Shown one piece after another: positions 56,214-64,000 of a stretch of DNA of 64,000 nt; positions within the stretch are counted from its first letter, which is position 1; each line of letters starts with the position of its first letter. Source of the DNA: Rhizobium sp. Pop5 (GTDB lineage Bacteria > Pseudomonadota > Alphaproteobacteria > Rhizobiales > Rhizobiaceae); the NCBI RefSeq assembly GCF_024721175.1, contig NZ_CP099402.1, forward strand, positions 1 through 64,000, written 5' to 3'. The position numbers and the translations under genes were made by a program. The notes under the pieces were generated by a model. It did no database searches and was not told the origin of the DNA. It saw only the letters and a program-made list of their open reading frames with translations.

Positions 56214-56486
56214 ATGATCCAGCACTCGGGAATCACCAAGCCGGCGCTGCAGCCCGATGATCTCAAGATGTTGACCGCTGTCCTTCACGAATGGTGCCGG
56301 GAGAAATCCTGCGGGATCGCGAGCCCGCAGGCCCAGCATGTGGCAAGAGAGCTCGTCTCCTGGTTCGAATGCGGCATTCGCGACAGGCACAGGCTAGCGG
56401 GTCTGATGCGGCACATGCATCTGGATTTGCAGAACCTGCCGATCACGAGGAATGCGCAGCCCGTGCGGCATGAAGCTGCGGCATGA
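56214..56486 (+). CDS. Small hypothetical protein
   Basis: The 90-residue protein has a C-C-rich middle (LHEWCREKSCGI, WFECGIRDRHRL) and no signal peptide. GGGAGGAAG lies before the ATG. I have no family name. It lies downstream of a perfect palindrome and among stress-signalling genes. Confidence 0.65.
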   Translation: MIQHSGITKPALQPDDLKMLTAVLHEWCREKSCGIASPQAQHVARELVSWFECGIRDRHRLAGLMRHMHLDLQNLPITRNAQPVRHEAAA

Positions 56487-56631
56487 AACGGCGAAACCCC
56501 ATAGTCGTCCATTAGTTCGGTATCCCTCTCGATGAAGGTGGGCCGAACGACGAAATTGGTGCCACCTTGGCAGCCTATTGCGGGAACCAACCGTGAACTA
56601 TGGCATTGTTTCTGCAACGATGAGGCAGCCA

Positions 56632-56871
56632 ATGCCGAGATTTTATTTCAACGTCGTTTCAGGCGCCGATACCGTCGTCGATCCCGAAGGCTCGGAACTG
56701 GCGACCCTCGAGGACGCGAGGCGGGAAGCGGTGCAGGATGCGCGAGCCCTGATGAGCCAGGCCATACTTGCCGGACGGGACATCTCGGGAAGAGAAATGC
56801 ACATCTGTGACGAGGATGGAAACGTCCTTCTGACCCTGCCCTTCAGCGAGACCTTCGAAAGCGTCGATTAG
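56632..56871 (+). CDS. DUF6894-like small protein
   Basis: The 79-residue protein opens MPRFYFNVVSG and has DPEGSELATLEDARREA and MHICDEDG, the pattern of a small rhizobial family (DUF6894) of unknown function that is often stress-induced. GAGG lies 8 bases before the ATG at 56632; an ATG at 56620 is an alternative. Confidence 0.75.
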   Translation: MPRFYFNVVSGADTVVDPEGSELATLEDARREAVQDARALMSQAILAGRDISGREMHICDEDGNVLLTLPFSETFESVD

Positions 56872-56885
56872 AGCGCGGCGGCGGG

Positions 56886-57653
56886 CTAAGGTACGACGGG
56901 CGAAACCGAAACATCGCGCCGGCTCTTCTCGGGGCGACGGATCGGCAGGCCGATCAGACGTTCGTATTCCCGCTCCGGGACGCCGTAGCTTCCGGCGGCG
57001 ATCTCTTCCAGCCGGTCCCTGTCGAGGATCCTGACATTGGCACGGCTCGATCTGATCGCTCTCAGCCCTTCGATGACATGCAGTTCGTTGGTGACGCCGG
57101 CGCGGCGCACGCCGAGCATGAGCGCCAGAAATTCATGCGTCAGCGGCAGGTCGCTGCCGTTCAGCCGGTCATGGCACATCAGCAGCCAGCGGGCGAGCCT
57201 CTCATGCATGTTGTAGCGCCCGTTGGCGAGCGCGGACTGGGCGAGCTGTATGTCGCAGCAATGCATGTATCTGAGGAACAGATCGTTGGCAGCCGGAAAG
57301 CTTGCCAAAGTTCGCGTGAAGCTTTCCACCGGGACCTGCAGGCCGAAGCCCGCGACCTGGAGGAAGGTCCGGTTGGGCGTCGTGTCCGTCCTCAGGATGA
57401 CATGCAGTCCCGCCATGCCCTCATGTCCGATATGGCCGACCTCGACGGCTTCGCCGTCGCCGTTGGCCGCCACCATCGAGGCAAGACCGTCCTCGATGAA
57501 GCAGACATGCCGGTTCGGCCGATCGGCCTCGACCAGAACATGCCTCAACGGGAGTTCGATTGCCCTGATATCGGCGGCCAGCATCTCGAAGGCATCGCGC
57601 GGCAGGGCTCTCAACAGCAAATTACGCGTATTGCGCTGATCCGGTGCATGCAT
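56886..57653 (-). CDS. Crp/Fnr-family regulator 3
   Basis: The 255-residue protein has the beta-roll (about 20-135, HVCFIEDGLASMVAANGDG, GHEGMAGLHVIL) and helix-turn-helix (LTHEFLALMLGVRRAGVTNELHVIEG). Cysteines in SYMHCCDIQ-like and LMCHDR segments are not in FNR-type positions. It is convergent with the DUF6894 gene and lies next to the sensor kinase at 57787. Confidence 0.88.
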   Translation of the reverse strand: MHAPDQRNTRNLLLRALPRDAFEMLAADIRAIELPLRHVLVEADRPNRHVCFIEDGLASMVAANGDGEAVEVGHIGHEGMAGLHVILRTDTTPNRTFLQVAGFGLQVPVESFTRTLASFPAANDLFLRYMHCCDIQLAQSALANGRYNMHERLARWLLMCHDRLNGSDLPLTHEFLALMLGVRRAGVTNELHVIEGLRAIRSSRANVRILDRDRLEEIAAGSYGVPEREYERLIGLPIRRPEKSRRDVSVSPVVP

Positions 57654-57786
57654 GGTCTTCTCCTTGCGGGAGACAGCCCGTGCTCATACCGGCGCCTTTT
57701 GGCGGTAATGGATTGGGATATAGGTCAGGCGGCGCGTATTTCGCATGCCTGTCGGAGTTTTGTACGGTTTTGACTACAGGAAGCTC

Positions 57787-59157
57787 TCAGCCCTCCCTTG
57801 GCAAGCGGATCACAAAACCCGTGCCAGGCCGCCGATCCTCGATATGAAGTTCGGCCTTCAATTGCTGCACAAGCGCGCGGACGATCTTCATTCCGAGGCT
57901 TTTGCCGTCGTTCTCGGCGGACGACATCTCCGGCGGCAGGCCTTTGCCGCCGTCGGCGACCTCGAGACGGATCTCGTCGCCGATGCTGTGTGCGCTGACG
58001 GTGACGGCGCCTGCGGCATCGGCATAGGCGTGCTTGAAAGCGTTCGTCACCAGCTCGTTGACGAGGAGGGCGATCTGGATGGCGCGGTCGGCATCGACAG
58101 GGCAGGGATCGGCGTCGACCGAGAGGACGTGGCTGGACGTCGTCTGCTGCAGGCGTTGGCAGAGGCTCGACAGGAAATCCGCCAGATCCACCGTCTCGGT
58201 GTGCGGCTGACGCCACAACTGGTCGTGCACCTCCGCAATGGTTCCGACGCGCGCCTCGGCATCGCGAAGCGCCTGTCCGACCTCCTCCTGTTTGGCGGAG
58301 CGGGCCTGCATGGCGAGCATGGCCGCGACCAGCGCCAGGCTGTTCTTGACCCTGTGGCTCATCTCGCGAAGCATGATCTGCTGGTGTTCGTCGGCGAAAT
58401 GACGCGCGGTATCGTCCCGCAGCACCTTGAGATAGCCGGCGCGCTGGGCGCGCAGCGGCATGGTCAATCCGCTGCCCCAGAATGTCGAGCCGTCCTTACG
58501 CAAGTGAAACCGCTCGTTCTCCGCGCGGCCGCGCTCGGCGGCCGCCTTCATCTCATCCTCCAGCGCGCCGTCGCGATCATCGGGAGGCAGGAGAATGCGG
58601 GCATCGCGACCGATGATTTCGTCTTCCTCATAGCCGAAGATGCGGCAGGCGCCGGTGTTCCAGCTGATGATCCGCCCGTCCCGGTCGAAGGCGAAGATCG
58701 CATAGTCGATCGCGCTTTTGAGAATGAGCTGAAGGCGCTCCTGGCTGGCGCGCAGCGCCTCCTCCTCATGCAGCATCCGCGTCCGGTCGCGGACGACCTT
58801 CATCAGGCCGTAGATCTCGCCGGCATTGTTGCGCAGCGGCATCGTCAGCCCAGAGGCCCAGAACGAACCGCCGTCCTTCCTGGCATGCCAGCGATCGTGT
58901 TCGGCGCGCCCGGTCGTGAGCGCAAGCCTGATCTCCTTCAGCGGCGCAGCCGCCAGTTGATCCTCGAACGAAAAGAGGATGGCGCTGTTCTGCCCGATCA
59001 TTTCGAACGCCGAATAGCCGAAGAGCTCTTCCGCGCCGGCGCTCCAGGTTACAATCGTGCCATCGCGATCCATCGCGAAAATGGCATAGTCCCGCGCGCT
59101 CTCGACCATGTGCCGATAGATTTCAGTCTCATCGCCCGGAAGGGGATATTGATCCAT
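57787..59157 (-). CDS. PAS-PAS HisKA_2-type sensor histidine kinase
   Basis: The 456-residue cytoplasmic kinase has two PAS domains (about 10-125 and 135-250; DYAIFAMDRDGTI and DYAIFAFDRDGRI) and a HisKA_2/HATPase region with the phospho-His in MSHRVKNSLALVAA near 263 and the N-box ELVTNAFKHAY near 360. Neither membrane helix nor receiver is attached. Such kinases often feed stress or light signalling through single-domain regulators. It is divergent from the broken Crp gene. Confidence 0.88.
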   Translation of the reverse strand: MDQYPLPGDETEIYRHMVESARDYAIFAMDRDGTIVTWSAGAEELFGYSAFEMIGQNSAILFSFEDQLAAAPLKEIRLALTTGRAEHDRWHARKDGGSFWASGLTMPLRNNAGEIYGLMKVVRDRTRMLHEEEALRASQERLQLILKSAIDYAIFAFDRDGRIISWNTGACRIFGYEEDEIIGRDARILLPPDDRDGALEDEMKAAAERGRAENERFHLRKDGSTFWGSGLTMPLRAQRAGYLKVLRDDTARHFADEHQQIMLREMSHRVKNSLALVAAMLAMQARSAKQEEVGQALRDAEARVGTIAEVHDQLWRQPHTETVDLADFLSSLCQRLQQTTSSHVLSVDADPCPVDADRAIQIALLVNELVTNAFKHAYADAAGAVTVSAHSIGDEIRLEVADGGKGLPPEMSSAENDGKSLGMKIVRALVQQLKAELHIEDRRPGTGFVIRLPREG

Positions 59158-59391
59158 GCCGCCGCGCTCCCGCAGTTGCCGCCGGACAACATTATCACTT
59201 GCTAAAATAATTACATCACCCGTGCGTTTGCGTACAAAACCCGGCCACGGAACCTTCTGCCGAGGATGCGAGTTTAGGTTCCAGCGCCTTGCAATCGGCC
59301 ATCCCGGAGTTCACAATTCACATCCGGCCGGGCGGACTTGTGGCGTTGGCGGCCGGGAGACGTTGTCCTCTTGCCGATAAAGGGCAGAGCG

Positions 59392-60140
59392 ATGCGAGCC
59401 TTTGAAAGCGAAAATCTCATCCTGTCGCAGCTGACGGATCCGGAGCTTCTGGCGCTGGATCGCATACTGGAGCCGCTTCTACTCCCGCGTGATTTCTCGC
59501 TCGTCCACGTGGGCATGCCGGTCAGCCACTATTACTTCCTGGAGAACGGTATCGCCTCCATGATGGCGACGAGCCCCGAGGGAAGAAAGGCCGAAATCGG
59601 CGTGCTCGGCAGGGACGGAATGTCGCCGCCGGCCTTTACCGGGGGGTGGAGCGGCTTTCCTTCGACGTGACGATGCAGATCGGTGGCCATGGACGGCGCG
59701 TGGAAGCCGGAGCCTTGGCCGGTTTTCTGATCGAGCGACCGAGCATACGCCGGGCGCTTTCGCGTTTTCTTCTCACCTTCTTCACGCAGGTCGCCAACAC
59801 GGCGCTTTCCAACGCCGTTCACAAGATCGACGTCCGATTGGCGAAATGGATCCTGATGTGCCACGATCGCCTGGAAGGCGAAGAGATCGAAATCACCCAC
59901 GAGTACATGGCGACCATGCTCGGCGTCCGGCGCTCCAGCGTCACCGATGCCCTGCATGTCCTCGAAGGCGAGCATCTGATCTATTCCACCCGCGGCCTGG
60001 TGATCATCCGCAACCGCACCTCCCTCGAAGCCTTCGCGGCCGATGCCTATAACGTTCCCGGCGTAACCGGCCGCAATTGGCCGCAGACCAGCCGCCACCC
60101 TCTCGCCTCGGCCTATCGCGAAGTTTCTCCTGTTCAATAA
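59392..60140 (+). pseudogene. Crp/Fnr-family regulator 4, frameshifted
   Basis: The N-terminal half (beta-roll with HYYFLENGIASMMATSPEG and GRDGMSPPA) and the C-terminal half (LTFFTQVANTALSNAV, ITHEYMATMLGVRRSSVTDALHVLEG) are in different frames. The break is at a run of six G at 59641-59646. One missing base would restore the gene, so this is either a true inactivation, phase variation by slippage or a sequencing error. Confidence 0.8.
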
Positions 60141-60331
60141 GATCGTCATGATCCGATCTCGCCGATGCGACGCAGGACGCCTGCACGGCGCCGATGCGAA
60201 CGGGCCACTCCAAGCGAAGACGCCGCCAGCGCGTCTCGCCGCTCCTCGCCAAGGCAACTACCTCAGATGCGCGAAGCGGGCCGGGCGCGACAGGGTCGAG
60301 ATATACGCTGCCGCAGAAGGCGTCGCTGCCC

Positions 60332-60769
60332 TCAGCTGAGTTCCTGGGCTAACCCGATGAGCAGCCCTTCAGGCCCACGAATGTAGCAGAGAAGATATGC
60401 GTCCTTATACCGGACGACCTCGCCCACCAGCTCGGCGCCGCGCGGACGGAGCCTTTCAAGCGTCTCGTCGATGTCATCGACAGTGAACATGGCGCGGAGG
60501 TAGCCGAGCGCATTGACCGGCGCGTTCCGGTGATCTGCGACGACCTCAGGCTTGACGAAGCGGGAGAGCTCAAGCCGGCTGTGCCCATCAGGCGTGCGCA
60601 TCATGGCGATCTCCACCTGCTGATCGCCCAGTCCGGTGACACGTCCGGCCCATTCTCCTTCGATCGTGGCCCGCCCTTCGAACTCGAGGCCGAGCTCGCG
60701 AAAGAAATCGACCGCCTCTGCGAGGTCTTCGACGACGATTCCTATGTTGTCCATCCGCTTGAGCGCCAT
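60332..60769 (-). CDS. VOC-superfamily (glyoxalase-like) protein
   Basis: The 145-residue protein has two babbab units with the metal positions partly visible (NIGIVVEDLAEAVDFF and a C-terminal YLLCYIRGPEGLLIGLAQ with Glu). It may be a dioxygenase or glyoxalase-like enzyme or a binding protein; the substrate is unknown. Stands alone. Confidence 0.82.
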   Translation of the reverse strand: MALKRMDNIGIVVEDLAEAVDFFRELGLEFEGRATIEGEWAGRVTGLGDQQVEIAMMRTPDGHSRLELSRFVKPEVVADHRNAPVNALGYLRAMFTVDDIDETLERLRPRGAELVGEVVRYKDAYLLCYIRGPEGLLIGLAQELS

Positions 60770-60819
60770 GTTTCACATCTCCAGGCTGTCGTTCACCTCC
60801 GTGAACAGTTGAACCGCAC

Positions 60820-62115
60820 TTAGCGCCGTGCGGCGGTCTGCTCGGCGGCCTGCCGCGGACGGCGGAAGATGGAGACCTGGTTGCGGCCCGCCTGCTTGGC
60901 GCGATAGAGGGCCATGTCGGCCTGGTGCTGGAGATTATCCAGCGAAATCTCGGGATCGAGAGCCGATTTCACCGCCACGCCCACGCTCAGCGTCACCGAA
61001 GGCCCCACAGCGGAAGAGGGGTTGGGAAGGGCGGCGGCTTCCACGCTCTCGCGGATGCGCTTGGCGATCGAGACAGCCTCTTCCTCATCGACGCCCGGAA
61101 GCACGATCAGGAATTCCTCGCCGCCATGGCGCGAGACAAGGTCGCGATCGGCGCGCACGCTGCTCTGGATGATGCCGGCCACCTTGACGAGGCAGCGGTC
61201 GCCCTCACTGTGGCCGAGACTGTCGTTCAGCGCCTTGAAGTGATCGATGTCGCACATCAGCATGGCGGCGACGACGCCGGCATCGCTTCTGCTGCGCCAG
61301 AGCTCCTCCAGCGTCTCCATCATCCAGCGGCGGTTGGCAATGCCCGTCAGCGGATCGGTTCTCGCCAGCCGCTCCAGGCGGGCATTGGCATCGGCAAGTT
61401 CCGCCACGCGGCGCTGGTCCCGGCAGTCGAGGAGAAATGTCTTCTGCGCCAGGATGTTCATCGTGCGCCGGGCAACCACGGTCGCGATGATCCCGCAGGA
61501 AAAGAACAGGGTTCCGGCAATGACGCTGCCCGTTTCCACGAGCGGGTTGAACCACTGAAGGATAAAATAGAGGCAGAGGGCATAACAGGCGATCGCGATC
61601 GTCCACGCCAGCGGCACACTGAAGATGGTGATCGCGCTCGTTGCGACGAAGAGCATGATGGTCAGATGCCGCTCGTAGAATTCGCCGCCGGCAAAGACGC
61701 CGACAAGCGCCACCGACAAAAGGATGAGGCACATCCCCCCGAGCAGCGATGCGCCCTGAAACACCGCCGGACGCGGCCTGCGCCAGGCGAGCGCCGTTGC
61801 AATGGCCGCCGGCGGCAAAAGGTAGGCAGGGGCGACCATCGCCAGGGCGATCGGATGGGGAAGCAGGATAGCGTTCAGCGCCAACGTCAGAATGTCGACA
61901 AACGCCACCCATATCATCCAGGAGCGGATAATTTTCGCGGTCTGCCGCCATGCCCTTTCGTCGAAGCGGCGACGCAGCTCGGCAGTCAGGCTTATATCGC
62001 GGGTCCTGCCCGAGAGAAGACGCTCGACCTCGGCCGCCATCGCACTCGTCAGCGGCCGCGGCGAAGCCGGCCCGGCAGCGGAATTCTGAGAAGAAGCGCT
62101 TCTGGCATCGTTCAT
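60820..62115 (-). CDS. Membrane-bound diguanylate cyclase
   Basis: The 431-residue protein has about six membrane helices at roughly 65-235, then a GGDEF domain with the active-site loop RHGGEEF near 345 and DPLTGIANRR near 265. It makes cyclic di-GMP. An RxxD inhibitory site is not clearly present. The start was placed at 62115 although the AAGG site is very close; a GTG at 62151 is possible. Confidence 0.85.
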   Translation of the reverse strand: MNDARSASSQNSAAGPASPRPLTSAMAAEVERLLSGRTRDISLTAELRRRFDERAWRQTAKIIRSWMIWVAFVDILTLALNAILLPHPIALAMVAPAYLLPPAAIATALAWRRPRPAVFQGASLLGGMCLILLSVALVGVFAGGEFYERHLTIMLFVATSAITIFSVPLAWTIAIACYALCLYFILQWFNPLVETGSVIAGTLFFSCGIIATVVARRTMNILAQKTFLLDCRDQRRVAELADANARLERLARTDPLTGIANRRWMMETLEELWRSRSDAGVVAAMLMCDIDHFKALNDSLGHSEGDRCLVKVAGIIQSSVRADRDLVSRHGGEEFLIVLPGVDEEEAVSIAKRIRESVEAAALPNPSSAVGPSVTLSVGVAVKSALDPEISLDNLQHQADMALYRAKQAGRNQVSIFRRPRQAAEQTAARR

Positions 62116-62314
62116 CCTTGCAATATCTAGCGATAATCCGGAGGTCGGCAAGGCTCGGGCATAAACGCACTGCCGGAGTGGTTAGCTTCCCGTTCCCGCC
62201 CGCCAAGCGCATGTCCGAATTCGCACATTTGGAATTTTGCGGGCAAGATTGCAGGCCTGGTCTGGGCGAGGTCGTCTCGATCGTGCTAACAACCCTCTGG
62301 CGAGGGGGTATGGG

Positions 62315-64000
62315 ATGAGACTCAAACTGGTTGCAGTTGCGGTCGCGGCGCTGGCGCCTGTGGTGGCGATGCTCGCCTATAACGAGGTGGCCCTGCGCCA
62401 CCAGCGCAATGAAGAAGTGCGCGCATCGGCAGCGCAGGCGGCGAGGCAAGCATCGTCGGAAGTCGAAAGAATCGTGGAGGGCCTGCATGGCCTTCTCATT
62501 TCGGTCTCCGCCATGCCCTCCGTCCGGCACCTCGACGTCGGCACCTGCAACGAGGCGCTCACATCGGTTGCCGAAAACATTCCGAACGTCAGCACCATCT
62601 TCGTCGTCGGGCTCGACGGGCGGCCGGTCTGCGGCAGCACGGCGTTTCCCGAGGGGGTGACGTTCTCCGACCGCGATTATTTCCAGCAGATCCTGAAGAC
62701 CAAGGATTTTACCGTCGGCACCTACACGCAAAGCCGTCTTTCCGACAAGCACGTGCTGCCGCTCGCAATGCCCTTGATGGAAGGCGGCATGCTCAAGGCC
62801 GTCATCGTCAGCGGCATCCGGATGGACTGGCTGCAGAACCGCATCACCGAACGCGGCGTCGCGCCCGGCAATGCGGTGACGATCGCCGACGGCAAGGGAA
62901 CCATCGTCGCGCGCGTTCCCCTGCCGGAGCAGTTCGTCGGCACGGCGATCCCGGACCAATACCAGCGGCTGGTTCACGCCGAACAGCCCGACGTGATCGA
63001 GGTCACGAGCCGGGATGGAATGGTGCGCATCGTCGGCTATCGCCCGATCGCGCTGCCATCAAGCCCTCTTTATGTCAGCGCCAGCTTCTCCAAGCCGGAG
63101 GCCTTCGCGCCGATCGAGCGGGCGACGCTGATGAACACGCTCGCCATCATCGGCGGCGCGCTGTTTTCGCTCACTGCTGCGATCGTCATCGGCAACCGAT
63201 TCATCCTCGTGCCGATCTGGCGGATCGCCGATGTGATGGAGAAGTGGCGCGGCGGCCAGACCTCGGCCAGAACCGGCATGACGGGATCGGACGATCTGGC
63301 AGTCGTTGGCGCGACCTTCGACCGGCTGCTCGACGAACTCGACGAGCGCCGGCGCTGCAACGAAGCGGCGGAAGAAGAGCGGATCCTCCTCGTCCGCGAA
63401 CTGGCGCACCGGGTCAAGAACGGCTTCACCCTCGTCCAGGCGATCGCGCGGCAGACTTTCTCGCGCTCCGATCCGGAACGGTACAATTCCTTCGCCGAAA
63501 GGCTCGCGGCGCTGGCCGGCACATATGATGTCATTCTTTCCAGGGAAGGATCGGCCTCATCGCTGAGGGACATCGTCTCGGCCGCCTTGCGGGCGCATGT
63601 CGCCTCGGAGGCCGAGCATATTCGTCTCGCCGGACCGGACGTGGTTCTCCCCGCCGAAACCGCGCTGCCGCTCTCGCTGGTGATCCATGAACTCGCGACC
63701 AACGCGACGAAATACGGAAGCCTCGGCAGCGAGGACGGAACCGTTGCGATCGAGTGGAGGCGCGATGAAAAGCGCCTCCTTCTCCTGTGGACCGAATCCG
63801 GCGGACCGCCGGTGTCGAAACCGGTGAAGAGGGGCTTCGGCTCGGTCCTCATAGAGCGCGCTTTCCCGGCAAAGGCGCAGGCGCGGTCCCACTCTGACTA
63901 CCGGCCCGAAGGTCTCGTCTTCGAACTCGTCTTTTCGATCGAAGAGCCCGCCGCGAAGAGCAAGGCCGTCAGCCCCAGCCGGGAAACCGCGCCTGCGGAC
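62315..64000 (+). CDS. Cache-domain HWE sensor histidine kinase (cut by window end)
   Basis: The frame is open for 562 codons to the last base. It has an N-terminal membrane helix (about 3-25), an extracytoplasmic Cache-like sensor (about 30-270, with DRDYFQQILKTKDF), a second helix near 275-295, a HAMP-like linker and an HWE kinase core: His in ELAHRVKNGFTLVQAIARQTF-type motif near 365 and the WTE motif (LLLWTESGGPPV) near 490. The gene may continue or stop just beyond the window. GAGGGGG precedes the ATG. Confidence 0.85.
   Translation, partial: MRLKLVAVAVAALAPVVAMLAYNEVALRHQRNEEVRASAAQAARQASSEVERIVEGLHGLLISVSAMPSVRHLDVGTCNEALTSVAENIPNVSTIFVVGLDGRPVCGSTAFPEGVTFSDRDYFQQILKTKDFTVGTYTQSRLSDKHVLPLAMPLMEGGMLKAVIVSGIRMDWLQNRITERGVAPGNAVTIADGKGTIVARVPLPEQFVGTAIPDQYQRLVHAEQPDVIEVTSRDGMVRIVGYRPIALPSSPLYVSASFSKPEAFAPIERATLMNTLAIIGGALFSLTAAIVIGNRFILVPIWRIADVMEKWRGGQTSARTGMTGSDDLAVVGATFDRLLDELDERRRCNEAAEEERILLVRELAHRVKNGFTLVQAIARQTFSRSDPERYNSFAERLAALAGTYDVILSREGSASSLRDIVSAALRAHVASEAEHIRLAGPDVVLPAETALPLSLVIHELATNATKYGSLGSEDGTVAIEWRRDEKRLLLLWTESGGPPVSKPVKRGFGSVLIERAFPAKAQARSHSDYRPEGLVFELVFSIEEPAAKSKAVSPSRETAPAD

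Noticed and set aside
56582..56612. GGAAC-based stress promoter before the DUF6894 gene
   Set aside because: The spacing to the nearest GTT is too long for an EcfG-type promoter.
59177..59192. A near match to the parS-like 16-mer
   Set aside because: It agrees at 13 of 16 positions but lacks the central GC and is not a proper palindrome.
61205..62977. A 590-codon minus-strand frame
   Set aside because: It overlaps the diguanylate cyclase and HWE kinase genes, both clearly coding in other frames.

Overview
The window reads as the first 64 kb of a large repABC plasmid (or chromid) of a Rhizobium species, most likely of the R. etli / R. leguminosarum group, linearised at the first codon of repA. 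The grounds are a high-GC, densely coding sequence with a complete repABC cassette, plasmid-borne panCB and a divergent oxyR-katG pair. From memory, R. etli CFN42 carries these genes on p42f and R. leguminosarum carries panCB on pRL12. No transposase, tRNA, rRNA or CRISPR array was recognised.

Layout. 0-5 kb: repA, repB, a candidate antisense ctRNA, repC, then a divergent PIN toxin / HTH antitoxin pair whose toxin gene overlaps the end of repC. 5-15 kb: a di-haem cytochrome c peroxidase followed by a chemoreceptor, an MFS transporter, a ProQ/FinO-type RNA chaperone, panC-panB, oxyR and katG. 15-23 kb: short-chain dehydrogenases, a flavin-type oxidase and a SnoaL-like protein, several facing a divergent LysR or HxlR regulator. 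23-26 kb: a thioesterase, acyl-CoA ligase and thiolase operon; the thiolase lacks its second catalytic cysteine. 26-30 kb: a LysR regulator, a frameshifted cupin gene, a thiolase relic, an NmrA-like protein, a secreted cupin and a cystathionine gamma-synthase type enzyme. 32-36 kb: a gene-poor stretch with a gene fragment, an unknown gene bracketed by two identical 16-bp palindromes of the repABC parS type, a GFA protein and an orphan RES-domain protein. 36-41 kb: a ClC channel, an NAD kinase-like gene behind an SPFH gene, and a divergent NrtR-like regulator. 41-50 kb: an ABC exporter and a LacI-controlled fructoside locus (binding protein, two permeases, GH32 hydrolase; no ATPase gene). 49-54 kb: two ECF sigma factors; the second, with an NrsF-like anti-sigma, faces an operon for a Met/Lys-rich secreted protein, a cytochrome b and a molybdopterin oxidoreductase, and the two divergent promoters share the same elements. 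54-64 kb: a signalling island with four Crp/Fnr regulators (one frameshifted), a degenerate receiver, two HWE/HisKA_2-type sensor kinases (one cut by the window end) and a diguanylate cyclase.

Taken together the region combines replication and partition, an essential vitamin pathway, peroxide and oxidative-damage defence, sugar uptake and dense signalling. The points most worth following are the remote parS-like pair, the NrtR/SPFH/NAD kinase-like locus with its nested palindrome, the shared sigma-factor promoters at 51.5 kb, and the Crp/Fnr cluster. All functions are assigned by reading motifs; no database search was run.
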